64,000 nt of DNA from Clostridium rhizosphaerae (lineage in GTDB: Bacteria > Bacillota > Clostridia > Clostridiales > Clostridiaceae). Below the pieces are notes generated by a model, which ran no database searches, was not told the origin of the DNA, and saw nothing but the letters and a program-made list of their open reading frames with translations. The stretch spans positions 347,407-411,406 of the forward strand of contig NZ_JAESWC010000004.1 in the NCBI RefSeq assembly GCF_016765585.1, written 5' to 3'. Position numbers and translations under genes: made by a program. Positions 24,183 to 33,352 of this stretch are shown here, one piece after another; the stretch's first letter is position 1, and the number at the start of each line of letters is the position of its first letter.

Positions 24183-25681
24183 TAACTCCTTCCTTTCTGT
24201 CCCTTAATCTTACTTTGACGTCTTCTCTGTTTAGGTATAAGCTTAGGTCTATAGTTCATGAGCCACCAAGGAACCCTAATTGTTGTATCTCTTACAGTCT
24301 CTGAACTAATATTTGCCATACTAGTCATATAGGGTATTCCAAAAGATCTTAAGGATACTAGGTAGATAAATAATCCTATTATTCCAAACATATATCCATA
24401 CAAGCCTAATAAAGATGCAAGAATTAAAAATATAAGTCTTACTACCATAAACACACCTAACATTTTTGGAATTAAAAAGGAAGATATACCTGTTATTGCA
24501 ACTATTATTACCATAGGCGCACTAATAATTCTTGCATTTACTGCCGCATCTCCAAGTATAAGCGCCCCAACTATGCTTACAGCCTGCCCTATAGGCTGTG
24601 GAAGCCTAGTTCCGGCCTCCCTTAATATGTCAAAGCCTATAAGCATTACTATTGCCTCAACAACTATAGGAAACGGGATACCAAGTCTTGAGGCATATAT
24701 GCTAAGAAGCAGTGAAGTTTGTATGAGCTCTTGGTGATAAGTAGTCACAGCTATGTATAAGGCTGGAACGCTGACCCCTAAGAAAAACGCTAAAAATCTC
24801 ATCATTCTATTGAAAGATGAATATATGTAATTATTAAAATAATCCTCGTAAATCTGAAAATATTCTAGAAATATATACGGAAGAGTAAGCACAAATGGTG
24901 TGCCATCGCAAAGAACAGCTATTCTTCCTTCAAGCAGTTTTCCTGCTACAACATCAGGACTTTCTGTATTTCCTATAGTTTTAAAAAGTGATAAGGGAGC
25001 ATCCTTTATGTATTCTTCAATGTATTCCGATTCAATAACTCCATCAATATCTATATTTTGAAGCCTCGTTCTTAGCTCCTTTAAAATTTCTTCTTTGGCT
25101 AAGCCTTCTATATAACATACAGCCACCTTTGTTTTAGTTCTAGTACCGATTTCCATAAAGTCAAATTTGAGATCTTTATTTCTAACCCTTCTTCTTATTA
25201 ATGTAGTGTTACTCATTATGCTTTCAGTGAAGCCTTCTCTTGAGCCTCTTACTACCTTTTCGGAAGGCGGTTCTGCTATCGCCCTTACAGGCCAACCCTT
25301 CGTATCAAATGCAAGTGCTTCCGGTATGCCATCTATCAAAATAATGGTATCCCCATACAACATATCCTTTAAGGCTTCATCAATATCCTTGCTTTTCTTC
25401 CCTTCTCCTACAATAATAACCCTTTTAATTATGGTATCTAATATATTTTGAGGTGATAAAGTCTGTTGAGTATTGATATCCTCAAAATTAGTATTCATTA
25501 ATTTTTCTATTATATATTCGTCTACTATTTGTTTGTTTATCATTCCATCTGCATAAATAACACAATATTTTAAAGCCTTGCTATATTTATTATCAAATTC
25601 TCTAAACTTAATTGTATCATCGTTCTTGAACACTTCTTTTAGCATAATTATATTTTGCATAAGACTATTTGAAAAATTCAT
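24182..25681 (-). CDS. spore germinant receptor A subunit (GerAA family)
   Basis: A 499-residue protein. A soluble N-terminal domain (about 1-240, with the conserved PPSEKVVRGSREGFTES and the ..TESPDVVAGKLLEGR block) is followed by about five membrane segments and a very basic tail. It forms the receptor with the B and C subunits. ATG at 25681 follows AGGGGAG. It is the first gene of the leftward ger operon and is transcribed divergently from a second GerAA gene 141 bases away. Confidence 0.93.
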   Translation of the reverse strand: MNFSNSLMQNIIMLKEVFKNDDTIKFREFDNKYSKALKYCVIYADGMINKQIVDEYIIEKLMNTNFEDINTQQTLSPQNILDTIIKRVIIVGEGKKSKDIDEALKDMLYGDTIILIDGIPEALAFDTKGWPVRAIAEPPSEKVVRGSREGFTESIMSNTTLIRRRVRNKDLKFDFMEIGTRTKTKVAVCYIEGLAKEEILKELRTRLQNIDIDGVIESEYIEEYIKDAPLSLFKTIGNTESPDVVAGKLLEGRIAVLCDGTPFVLTLPYIFLEYFQIYEDYFNNYIYSSFNRMMRFLAFFLGVSVPALYIAVTTYHQELIQTSLLLSIYASRLGIPFPIVVEAIVMLIGFDILREAGTRLPQPIGQAVSIVGALILGDAAVNARIISAPMVIIVAITGISSFLIPKMLGVFMVVRLIFLILASLLGLYGYMFGIIGLFIYLVSLRSFGIPYMTSMANISSETVRDTTIRVPWWLMNYRPKLIPKQRRRQSKIKGQKGRS

Positions 25682-25747
25682 AGCTCATCTCCCCTTCGCT
25701 CATAGTTATTATTTGTAATTTTTCTCAGTATATACTTATCATTATTG

Positions 25748-25800
25748 TTAAGGTATAACTATAAGATTTTCACACAAAATAAGTTATAAAAGACTTTTAG
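25748..25800 (+). promoter_or_regulatory. possible sigma-G promoter of the rightward ger operon
   Basis: In the 141-base divergent gap, GGTATA is followed about 17-18 bases later by CAAAATA, close to the sigma-G pattern (GHATR, CATWMTA) expected for forespore-expressed ger operons. No comparably good site was found for the leftward operon. Confidence 0.35.
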
Positions 25801-25822
25801 CAAAGAAACAGGTGATATTTAC

Positions 25823-27463
25823 ATGTTTAATATTATAAAGAAATTATTATATAAATCAGATAAATCTAGTGGGATTCAGTATAAAGATATAGAAACAGCT
25901 ATTAATAAAAGCTTTAATAATACAACTAATAATTCAGCTGCAAGCAAAAAACTTACACCTTCTACAGATATTGAGAAAAATAAGAGATACATTACAACAG
26001 TCTTTCAAAAATGTTCAGATATAATGCTTAGAGAACTTAATATTACAAGCAATCCAAACTACAAAGCTGTGTGCATATATGTTGCAAATATGATACCAAC
26101 AGAGCTTATAGAAGATACTATTTTAAGAAAGTTTACGCAAGCTCCTCAAAGTTCAGATTTTTCAACAGATATTAAAGCCTACTGCATGTCTCTTTTGGGA
26201 GTAGCAGAGGATGACTTGCTAGATGATATGAATAAAATTGTGGATGCTATAGTTGAGGGAGAACTAGTCCTATTTGTTAATGGAATAAATAAAGCTTTTA
26301 CTGTAGACATTAAAAAGCCTCCTGCTAGAGCAGTAGATATTCCTCCAACAGAAAGCATATTAAGGGGACCTAGAGAAGGTTTTATCGAATCTCATGGAAC
26401 TAATATATGTTTAGTTAGAAAGAAAATTAAGAGCCCTAATCTTAAAACTGAAGGCTTTAAGGCTGGAAAGGAAACTAAAACCAACATTACTATGATGTAT
26501 ATGTCAAATATAGCAAATGAAAAAATAGTAGATGAGGTTAGAAATAGAATAAATAAAATCGACATAGATTCCGTACTTGGCGCAAGCTATATAGAAGAAT
26601 ACATAGAAGATAATCCTTTTAGCATTTTTCCAACTATATTTAGAACAGAAAAACCTGATGTAGCTGCAGGTAAAATATTAGAAGGGAGAATAATAATCTT
26701 CGTAGATACAATACCAGTAGCCTTATCTATACCTTCTATCTTTGGAGAATACTTCATGTCGCCTGACGACTATTATCTAAGGTTTTATGTTGCTACACTG
26801 AACAGATGGGTTAGAATGCTGGCATTTGCTTTATCTTTAGCACTTCCAAGCGCTTATGTTTCCTTAATAACTTATCATCAAGAACTTCTTCCAACCTCGC
26901 TCATCATAAGTGTTGTACGAGGTAGGGCAAACATTCCTTTTCCACCAATGTTTGAGGCCTTATTTATGCTTACTACCTATTTGGTTCTACAGGAAGCGGA
27001 TGTTAGAATGCCAAAAACCATGGGTCAATCTGTAAGTATAGTCGGCGGTCTGGTTCTTGGTCAGGCAGCAATAAATGCCGGTATAGTAAGCGCTCATATG
27101 ATAATAGTAGTTGCTTTCTCGGCTGTCGCATCACTTGCAGTTCCTACTGTAGAACTTCAGCTTCCACTTTCCTATGTCCGCGTTTTATTACTTATTTTAG
27201 GCGGCTTTGGTGGAATGGTAGGCTTAACCTGTGGACTTATAGCAATAATAATGCATCTATTGTCACTTCGTTCCTTCGGCGTTCCATTTTTAGCTCCTGC
27301 GGGACCATTAAAACCAAATGAATTAAAAGATATATTTATTCGAGCTCCCTTGTGGAGCCTCAAAAAACTTCCTAAGACTATTACCTGGAAGGATTCTTAC
27401 AGAAGAAAAGGAAGGCCCGCCACTAATCCTATAACCCAAGAAAATAAGGAGCATCAAAACTAA
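25823..27463 (+). CDS. spore germinant receptor A subunit (GerAA family), second operon
   Basis: A 546-residue paralogue of the leftward A subunit, with a longer N-terminus (about 50 extra residues). It shares PPTESILRGPREGFIES, the EKPDVAAGKILEGR block, C-terminal membrane segments and a basic tail. ATG at 25823 follows AGGTGAT. It heads the rightward operon A-C-B, so the site encodes two complete receptors back to back. Confidence 0.93.
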   Translation: MFNIIKKLLYKSDKSSGIQYKDIETAINKSFNNTTNNSAASKKLTPSTDIEKNKRYITTVFQKCSDIMLRELNITSNPNYKAVCIYVANMIPTELIEDTILRKFTQAPQSSDFSTDIKAYCMSLLGVAEDDLLDDMNKIVDAIVEGELVLFVNGINKAFTVDIKKPPARAVDIPPTESILRGPREGFIESHGTNICLVRKKIKSPNLKTEGFKAGKETKTNITMMYMSNIANEKIVDEVRNRINKIDIDSVLGASYIEEYIEDNPFSIFPTIFRTEKPDVAAGKILEGRIIIFVDTIPVALSIPSIFGEYFMSPDDYYLRFYVATLNRWVRMLAFALSLALPSAYVSLITYHQELLPTSLIISVVRGRANIPFPPMFEALFMLTTYLVLQEADVRMPKTMGQSVSIVGGLVLGQAAINAGIVSAHMIIVVAFSAVASLAVPTVELQLPLSYVRVLLLILGGFGGMVGLTCGLIAIIMHLLSLRSFGVPFLAPAGPLKPNELKDIFIRAPLWSLKKLPKTITWKDSYRRKGRPATNPITQENKEHQN

Positions 27464-27485
27464 TTAATAAAAATGAGGAATGTAT

Positions 27486-28655
27486 ATGTTATGGAAAAAA
27501 ATGCTTTTGTGTTTCCTTATAATAAGCATTTCCTTTTCGGCTATAGGTTGTTCAGGAAATAAAAAGGAAATACAGCGATTATTTATAGTGCTCGCATTAG
27601 GTGTAGACTCAACTCCTGATGATAGAATTGAGGTAACTATGCAGCTTTTAAATCCAAATGTTTCTGGTCAGCAAACTGGAGGAGTTGAAGGAGGCAGCGG
27701 TAAAGATGTAATAGTGCTGTCTGGTATTGGAGATACCTTCTTTGATGCCGTTTTTCAAGCATCTAAATCAATGAGTCAGGTACAGCATTTTGGGCACACA
27801 AAATATATTGTTATAGGAGAGTCCCTGGCAAGAAAAGGAATAGGAAATTTAGTGGATTCATTTATAAGAATTGAAGAATTCAGATTAAACACTCCAATCC
27901 TTATTACAAAAGGTAAAGCCTCAGAAATAGTAAAACTTCAGACTCCAAAAAGTCCTATTCCGGCTATAGTTGTCGAAAACCTATTTCTTAGACAGGAAAT
28001 GATAGGCTATAGACCTTTTAGTTATATGCTGGACTTTGAAAATTCTTTAACCAGTGATACAACCTCTTCTGTATTAGCAGTTATTAATGCCAGCAAGCCC
28101 ACAGAGGATACCCCTGACAAAACCTTTGTTATAGCTGGAACTGCCGTTTTCAAAAAGGACAAATTAGCAGGTTATCTTACAGATAAAGAAACGAGAGGCC
28201 TCCAGTGGGTTAATGGCAAGGTAGAAGTTGGAAGTGTAACTTTTGTTTCTGAGGAATTTGGCAAGGTATCCTGTGAAATAGTAAAGTCTTCAAATAAAGT
28301 TAAGTCTATAGTAGATGGAGACAAAATAACTATAGAGATAAATATTAAGGTTACATCTGATGTAAGACGAATATCTGCAAAGATTGACCCTGTTAAGCAG
28401 CCAGAAATATTAGATAGAATAGGCAAAGAACAAAGCAAGGCTATAAAAAGTGAAATAGAACTTGCCTTAAATAAATCTAAAGATGATCTTGGCTTAGATA
28501 TTTTCGGTTTTGGAGAAGCTGTTCATAGGAGCTATCCTAAGGAGTGGAAAAAAGTCCAAAAGAATTGGGATTCATTGTATCCAAACATAGAGATAAAAGT
28601 AAATGTAAACAGCACAATTAGAAGCACCGGTCTTAGCAACAAGTCTTCAAAATAA
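27486..28655 (+). CDS. spore germinant receptor C subunit, lipoprotein (GerAC family), second operon
   Basis: A 389-residue lipoprotein; signal peptide with lipobox SAIGC (Cys22), then the family region IQRLFIVLALGVDSTP. ATG at 27486 (MLWKKMLLCF) with GAGGA upstream is preferred over ATG 27480, which is too close to that site. The C-terminal part has the conserved FGEAVHRSYPKEWKKV pattern. It follows gerAA by about 20 bases. Confidence 0.92.
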   Translation: MLWKKMLLCFLIISISFSAIGCSGNKKEIQRLFIVLALGVDSTPDDRIEVTMQLLNPNVSGQQTGGVEGGSGKDVIVLSGIGDTFFDAVFQASKSMSQVQHFGHTKYIVIGESLARKGIGNLVDSFIRIEEFRLNTPILITKGKASEIVKLQTPKSPIPAIVVENLFLRQEMIGYRPFSYMLDFENSLTSDTTSSVLAVINASKPTEDTPDKTFVIAGTAVFKKDKLAGYLTDKETRGLQWVNGKVEVGSVTFVSEEFGKVSCEIVKSSNKVKSIVDGDKITIEINIKVTSDVRRISAKIDPVKQPEILDRIGKEQSKAIKSEIELALNKSKDDLGLDIFGFGEAVHRSYPKEWKKVQKNWDSLYPNIEIKVNVNSTIRSTGLSNKSSK

Positions 28656-28675
28656 TAGGAAAGGAAAGTGAACCC

Positions 28676-29779
28676 ATGGAAAGAAAAATATCACCTTATC
28701 AATTATTTGCAACTATGTTTATACTTCCTTATGGCAGTGCTGTACTTTTCTTTCTTGCACCAGATGCAAAACAGGATGCTTGGCTTGTTATTCTTATTTA
28801 CATCCTTCCAGGCTTACTACTTCAACAAGTACATATTAGAATTTTTAAATATTATCCTAAAGATACTCTAGTTAGCTATATGCCTAAGATTTGGGGTAAA
28901 TATTTAGGGATTTTCTTTAGTGTCCTATATATTTTATATTTTGAATACCTCTCAGCAAGAGTTCTTAGAGATTTTACCGGTCTTATTACTATATCTGCAA
29001 TGCCTCATACATCTAGGATCTTTATCGGCGTCTTGTTAATTTTAACAGTAACCTATGGAATTTCAACTGGTTTTGAAACTATATGCAGGGCCGCTGAAAT
29101 ACTCTTCCCACTAATGATATTAGGACTTATCACTGCATACATATTACTTTTTTCCTCTAAAAATATGCTTGTATTTAATAGGCTCCTTCCTATTTTAGAA
29201 GATGGTCTAATAGCCGAAAGTCTAAAAAGCTGGAAGCTTATTGCTTTTCCCTTTGGAGAGTTTATTGCTTTTTCAATGTTATATAGGACTTTAAATGAAC
29301 CTCAAAAAATAAAAAAAATTGTACCTTGGGTGGTAGTCGCAGAGGGCATTGCCCTATCCTCTATATCAGTACTTTTTATTGCTGGCCTTGGTGTAAATTA
29401 CTCAACCACAACTAACTTTCCATTATTAGAAACTCTAAGACTTATTCATGTAGGAGGTTTCTTAGACAGGTTAGATATACTTATAGTAGTCACTTTGGTT
29501 ACTGGAGGTTTTATGAAAATAAGTATATTCATGTACGTTTCCATACTAGGAACAGCACAGCTTTTTAAAGTAAGGAATCAGCGTTATTTGGCTTTTCCTT
29601 TTGGTATTATGATATTGATATATTCTGAATTAATAGCTAGAAGTTACCCTCAACACATTAAAATTGGTCTTGATTTTACTGTTAAGTACATTCATGTCCC
29701 ACTCCAGATTATTGTACCTATTATTACTCTAGTTATAGCTTATTTTAAAAATAAGCCAAAAAGGCTGCCTAATTCATAA
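28676..29779 (+). CDS. spore germinant receptor B subunit (GerAB family permease), second operon
   Basis: A 367-residue membrane permease of about ten segments, paralogous to the leftward B subunit (LPYGSAVLFFLAPDAKQDAW matches its N-terminal layout). It is the last gene of the rightward A-C-B operon, with AGGAAAG before ATG 28676. There is no small extra gene in this operon, unlike the leftward one. Confidence 0.92.
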   Translation: MERKISPYQLFATMFILPYGSAVLFFLAPDAKQDAWLVILIYILPGLLLQQVHIRIFKYYPKDTLVSYMPKIWGKYLGIFFSVLYILYFEYLSARVLRDFTGLITISAMPHTSRIFIGVLLILTVTYGISTGFETICRAAEILFPLMILGLITAYILLFSSKNMLVFNRLLPILEDGLIAESLKSWKLIAFPFGEFIAFSMLYRTLNEPQKIKKIVPWVVVAEGIALSSISVLFIAGLGVNYSTTTNFPLLETLRLIHVGGFLDRLDILIVVTLVTGGFMKISIFMYVSILGTAQLFKVRNQRYLAFPFGIMILIYSELIARSYPQHIKIGLDFTVKYIHVPLQIIVPIITLVIAYFKNKPKRLPNS

Positions 29780-29800
29780 CAGCTTGAATTAAGCAGCCTT
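29761..29800. terminator. bidirectional terminator between gerAB and the lacI-type gene
   Basis: Arms AGGCTGCCTAATTCA and AATTAAGCAGCCT with T-runs on the plus side and A-runs on the other. The gerAB stop codon lies in the left arm. Confidence 0.88.
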
Positions 29801-29838
29801 TTTTATTTTTATTGATAATGAAAGGGCAATAGTCAATA

Positions 29839-30849
29839 CTACTTTGAAGACTCTCTGTAAATAATCTTCGTAGGTACAATCACTCTATCCTTTGCAGCTT
29901 CACCTTTTATTTTTTCTATAATAAGCTTTGAAGCCTCATAGCCTAAATTAAAGGCATCTATATCAACCGAAGTTAGGCTCGGACTTGTGAGCTCTGCAGT
30001 AGGAACATTGTTAAAGCTCATTATTTCAATGTCCTCTGGAATCTTAAGACCTTTTCTCTTAATTGCATCCATAGCTCCAAATGCCATAACATCATCTGTG
30101 ACTACAAGCGCTGTAGGTCTATCTTTTCTTTCAAGAAGTTCCTTAGTTACTTCATAAGCTCCTTCTTTTATATAGTCGGAAAGCTCCAATATATATTCTT
30201 TTTTAAAAGGTATATTATATTTTTTAAGTGCATTCATATATCCATCAAGTCTATCCAAAGATACTACAAACTTAAAGGAACCACTCAAAAAAGCTATCTT
30301 TTCATGTCCATTTTTTATTAGCTCTTCTGTAACCTTAAAGGAAGCTTCAACATTATCATTATCAACATATAAAACTCCCTGTGGTTTAAGAGGTTTACCT
30401 ATAACCACTGCTGGAACTCTAAGCTTTTTTAATGTATCCAAAGCCTCATTATCAACTGAGGAATACATTATTATAACTCCATCTACTCTTCCACCCATTA
30501 CTATATTTTCAATGGATTCAAGCTGCTCTTTTTCATTTACCCCGGTAGAAAGCAGTATACAGTAACCTTGTTCATGAGCCGCGGCTGAAACTCCGCTCAA
30601 TGCTTGTGGAAAGAAAGGATTTAAAAATGCCCTTTCTGTAGACTGCGGCATTACAATACCCACAGTATAGGTTGACTTGCTGACTAAACTTCTAGCTATG
30701 GCATTAGGATGATATCCAAGTGTTTCCATAGCTTCTCTAACAACTATTTTTGTTTCTTCACTAATTCTAGGACTATCCGATATTACTCTTGATACCGTTG
30801 ATGGTGAAACACCTGCATATTTTGCTACTTCTTTTATTGTTACATTCAT
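29839..30849 (-). CDS. LacI-family transcriptional regulator
   Basis: A 336-residue repressor: LacI helix-turn-helix (TIKEVAKYAGVSPSTVSRVI) and hinge, then a periplasmic-binding-protein-like sugar domain (YTVGIVMP, DGVIIMYSS, AFLSG). ATG at 30849 follows AGAGG. A cre-like AAAACGTTTA word lies in its leader, so it is probably autoregulated or under CcpA. The regulated sugar genes are not obvious; the nearest transport gene is the MsmK-type ATPase. Confidence 0.9.
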   Translation of the reverse strand: MNVTIKEVAKYAGVSPSTVSRVISDSPRISEETKIVVREAMETLGYHPNAIARSLVSKSTYTVGIVMPQSTERAFLNPFFPQALSGVSAAAHEQGYCILLSTGVNEKEQLESIENIVMGGRVDGVIIMYSSVDNEALDTLKKLRVPAVVIGKPLKPQGVLYVDNDNVEASFKVTEELIKNGHEKIAFLSGSFKFVVSLDRLDGYMNALKKYNIPFKKEYILELSDYIKEGAYEVTKELLERKDRPTALVVTDDVMAFGAMDAIKRKGLKIPEDIEIMSFNNVPTAELTSPSLTSVDIDAFNLGYEASKLIIEKIKGEAAKDRVIVPTKIIYRESSK

Positions 30850-30877
30850 CCCTAAAACCTCTTTTTAATAAAATACA

Positions 30878-30893
30878 GTGAAAACGTTTATCT
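30878..30893. promoter_or_regulatory. LacI/CcpA-type operator candidate
   Basis: GTGAAAACGTTTATC with the central palindrome AAACGTTT sits about 30-45 bases upstream of the lacI-type start. Similar ACGTTT words occur upstream of the P1 peptidase gene (55083-55092). Confidence 0.45.
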
Positions 30894-30928
30894 AAAATAT
30901 GATTAAAATAAGAGGTAGCTATTACCTC

Positions 30929-31876
30929 TTACAAATTATTTTCTTTCCAAATAAGAAATGCAATTATAAATACTGTCGCTTCCTTAAAGTTTCTTATGTC
31001 AAAACCTGTTTCTTTAGTTATTTTATCAAGCCTGTAAATAAGTGTATTTCGATGTACATAAAGTTTTCTTGCCGCATCACTTATATTAAGTCCACAATTT
31101 ACAAACTCTTCAATAGTATTAATAAGTTCACTATCAAAAAGATTAAACTTTTCTTTAAATCTGCTTAAAAGTTCACCCTTAACCTCAACACTTATATTAT
31201 AAACAATTTTTTCAAAAAGCATTTTATCATAGTAAAAAATTTCTTCTTTTATGCCAAAGTTTTTACTAAGAATTAAACACTCTTTTGCCTGAGTATAAGC
31301 ATTTTTAATATCTTTTGCATTAAATATTATATTACCATAACTTACATAACATCTGCAATAAAGATCTGAAACTATAGACTCTCTCATACTTTTTGCGTGA
31401 TCATTTATTTCTTCAAAAACTCCCATTACTACAATATTGTCATCATATACAAAGCTTACAACTTCATCTTCAGTATACAGCTGTCTTATTATATTTAAAG
31501 CTTCATATCTGCTGCCATCAACATTTATAATAAAAAAAGTACAGCCTTTAGACAAAAAAGGAAGGGCTTTCCCTATTTTATCTGAAACCACTTCTTTTCC
31601 TTCTAATATTTCAATGAGGGATTGCTCCCTCATTGAAAAAAATTCTCTATATTTATTTTCAATAGTATACTTTAGAAGTGATGTACAATTTTCAAACTGC
31701 TTAGGAATTTCTAAGGTAACCCTAGAATTTCCTAAAGTTATTATTGAAGAAACAATATCAGAGCTTGCTGCATTTTTGATACTGGAGTAAAATAACTCTC
31801 CATCTTCAAGTTTCAAATTAAACCTTACACCTGTATTTAGATTCAAGTCTTGTAGAAAACTCTGAAAACTGTACAT
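30929..31876 (-). CDS. PucR/CdaR-type helix-turn-helix regulator
   Basis: A 315-residue protein. The C-terminus is the PucR-type helix-turn-helix (NISDAARKLYVHRNTLIYRLDKI), with a GGDEF-like degenerate central domain and no N-terminal membrane part. It lies downstream of the orphan sugar ATPase gene, in the same direction, separated by 256 bases of nested stem-loop repeats; its ribosome binding site GAAAGGAG is supplied by that repeat. A role in sugar-uptake control is likely but inferred. Confidence 0.85.
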   Translation of the reverse strand: MYSFQSFLQDLNLNTGVRFNLKLEDGELFYSSIKNAASSDIVSSIITLGNSRVTLEIPKQFENCTSLLKYTIENKYREFFSMREQSLIEILEGKEVVSDKIGKALPFLSKGCTFFIINVDGSRYEALNIIRQLYTEDEVVSFVYDDNIVVMGVFEEINDHAKSMRESIVSDLYCRCYVSYGNIIFNAKDIKNAYTQAKECLILSKNFGIKEEIFYYDKMLFEKIVYNISVEVKGELLSRFKEKFNLFDSELINTIEEFVNCGLNISDAARKLYVHRNTLIYRLDKITKETGFDIRNFKEATVFIIAFLIWKENNL

Positions 31877-31882
31877 TTATTT

Positions 31883-32118
31883 CTCCTTTCACTCGAAACA
31901 CTGGGTAATCTAGAGCACTCGCTCCCTTCGGGCACTGGGTAACTTAAGATATTCGCTTCGCTCGTAAGTTACCCGCTAAAGTCCATTTAGGACTTTAGCC
32001 TCGAAGATTACCCGTTGAAGTCCATTTAGGACTTCAACCTCCTTTCAGTCGAAACATTGGGTAGTCTATGCCTGCTCATTCGCAAGACTACCCGTACAAG
32101 TGCATTTAGCACTTGTAC
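31883..32118 (-). repeat. nested array of RBS-carrying stem-loop elements
   Basis: Three units of the same design. Each has hairpin H1 (arms ending AAGTCC-ATTTA-GGACTT or variants: 31975-31999, 32014-32038, 32094-32118) and hairpin H2 (GGGTA.. / ..TACCC: 31937-31974, 31903-32013, 32059-32093), with an AGTGTTTCGASTGAAAGGAG box in two of them (31883-31902, 32039-32058). The outer arms of the middle H2 enclose one whole unit. Stem sequences differ between units but stay paired, so structure is under constraint. Confidence 0.8.
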
Positions 32119-32132
32119 CTTAATGTTATATA

Positions 32133-33242
32133 TTAAACTATTGTATTTTCAGTTTCTTTATCGAATACATGTATTTTGCTTGTATCTAAAGCAACCTTTA
32201 ATACATCGCCAGCTTTAGCTTTTGAACTTCCGTCAACTCTCGCTACTATATTTGCCTTTCCTTTTGAAAGATAAATATATGTTTCAGCTCCCATAAGTTC
32301 TGTAACTTCTACTGACGCAGATATTACAGCTTCTTGATGTCTAGCTATAAAATCATCACTGTCGTCTAAGTTCTCTGGTCTTATACCCATTATAACATCT
32401 TTTCCTATAAAGCCACCTTTTTTTACTATAGCTGCTTTATCTTCTGGAAGGACAACTGAGTCTTCTCCAAAAGCAAGAGTAATTTTTCCATTCTTTTCTT
32501 CAACTTTAGCATCAATAAAGTTCATTTGTGGTGATCCTATAAAGCCAGCAACAAATATATTTGCTGGATGATCATATATCTTTTGAGGAGTATCAACTTG
32601 TTGAACAACTCCATCCTTCATAACTACTATTCTTGAACCCATTGTCATCGCTTCTGTCTGGTCATGTGTTACATATATGAAAGTTGTTTGTAATTTCTTA
32701 TGAAGCTTTGAAATTTCTGTTCTCATTTGAACTCTTAGCTTAGCATCAAGGTTTGATAAAGGTTCATCCATTAAGAATACCTTTGGTTCCCTTACTATAG
32801 CTCTACCTAAAGCAACTCTTTGTCTTTGACCGCCTGAAAGTGCCTTTGGTTTTCTTTCTAATAAGTGCTCAATATCAAGAATCTTTGCAGCTTCTCTAAC
32901 CTTCTGCTCAATTTCAGCTTTTGGAACTTTTCTTAACTTAAGACCAAATGCCATATTATCAAATACACTCATATGAGGATATAAAGCATAGTTTTGGAAA
33001 ACCATTGCGATATCTCTATCCTTTGGAGCTACATCATTAACTAATCTATCTCCTATGAAAAGTTCTCCTTGTGATATTTCTTCTAGACCAGCTATCATTC
33101 TAAGAGTTGTAGATTTACCACAGCCAGATGGTCCAACGAAAACTACGAATTCTTTATCTTCTATATCTAGATTAAAATCTCTAACAGCTGTTACATTACC
33201 CGGATAAATTTTGTAAATGTTTTTTAATGATAAATTTGCCAT
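32133..33242 (-). CDS. msmK: multiple-sugar ABC transporter ATPase (MsmK/UgpC type)
   Basis: A 369-residue ATPase with Walker A GPSGCGKST (37-45), signature LSGGQRQRVALGRA, Walker B VFLMDEPL and a C-terminal TOBE/OB domain (about 240-369). Such proteins energise several sugar ABC importers. No permease or binding protein genes adjoin it, so it is an orphan, shared ATPase. It is followed on the same strand by the nested stem-loop array and the PucR-type regulator. Confidence 0.92.
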   Translation of the reverse strand: MANLSLKNIYKIYPGNVTAVRDFNLDIEDKEFVVFVGPSGCGKSTTLRMIAGLEEISQGELFIGDRLVNDVAPKDRDIAMVFQNYALYPHMSVFDNMAFGLKLRKVPKAEIEQKVREAAKILDIEHLLERKPKALSGGQRQRVALGRAIVREPKVFLMDEPLSNLDAKLRVQMRTEISKLHKKLQTTFIYVTHDQTEAMTMGSRIVVMKDGVVQQVDTPQKIYDHPANIFVAGFIGSPQMNFIDAKVEEKNGKITLAFGEDSVVLPEDKAAIVKKGGFIGKDVIMGIRPENLDDSDDFIARHQEAVISASVEVTELMGAETYIYLSKGKANIVARVDGSSKAKAGDVLKVALDTSKIHVFDKETENTIV

Positions 33243-33352
33243 TATACATTTCCCCCTCTGAATACCTTACTTGTACTCTTTCATTATCATAATCATATTT
33301 TATCATTTAAAGGATTACAAATCTATTCGTAAACATTACAAAAGTAAAAGTA

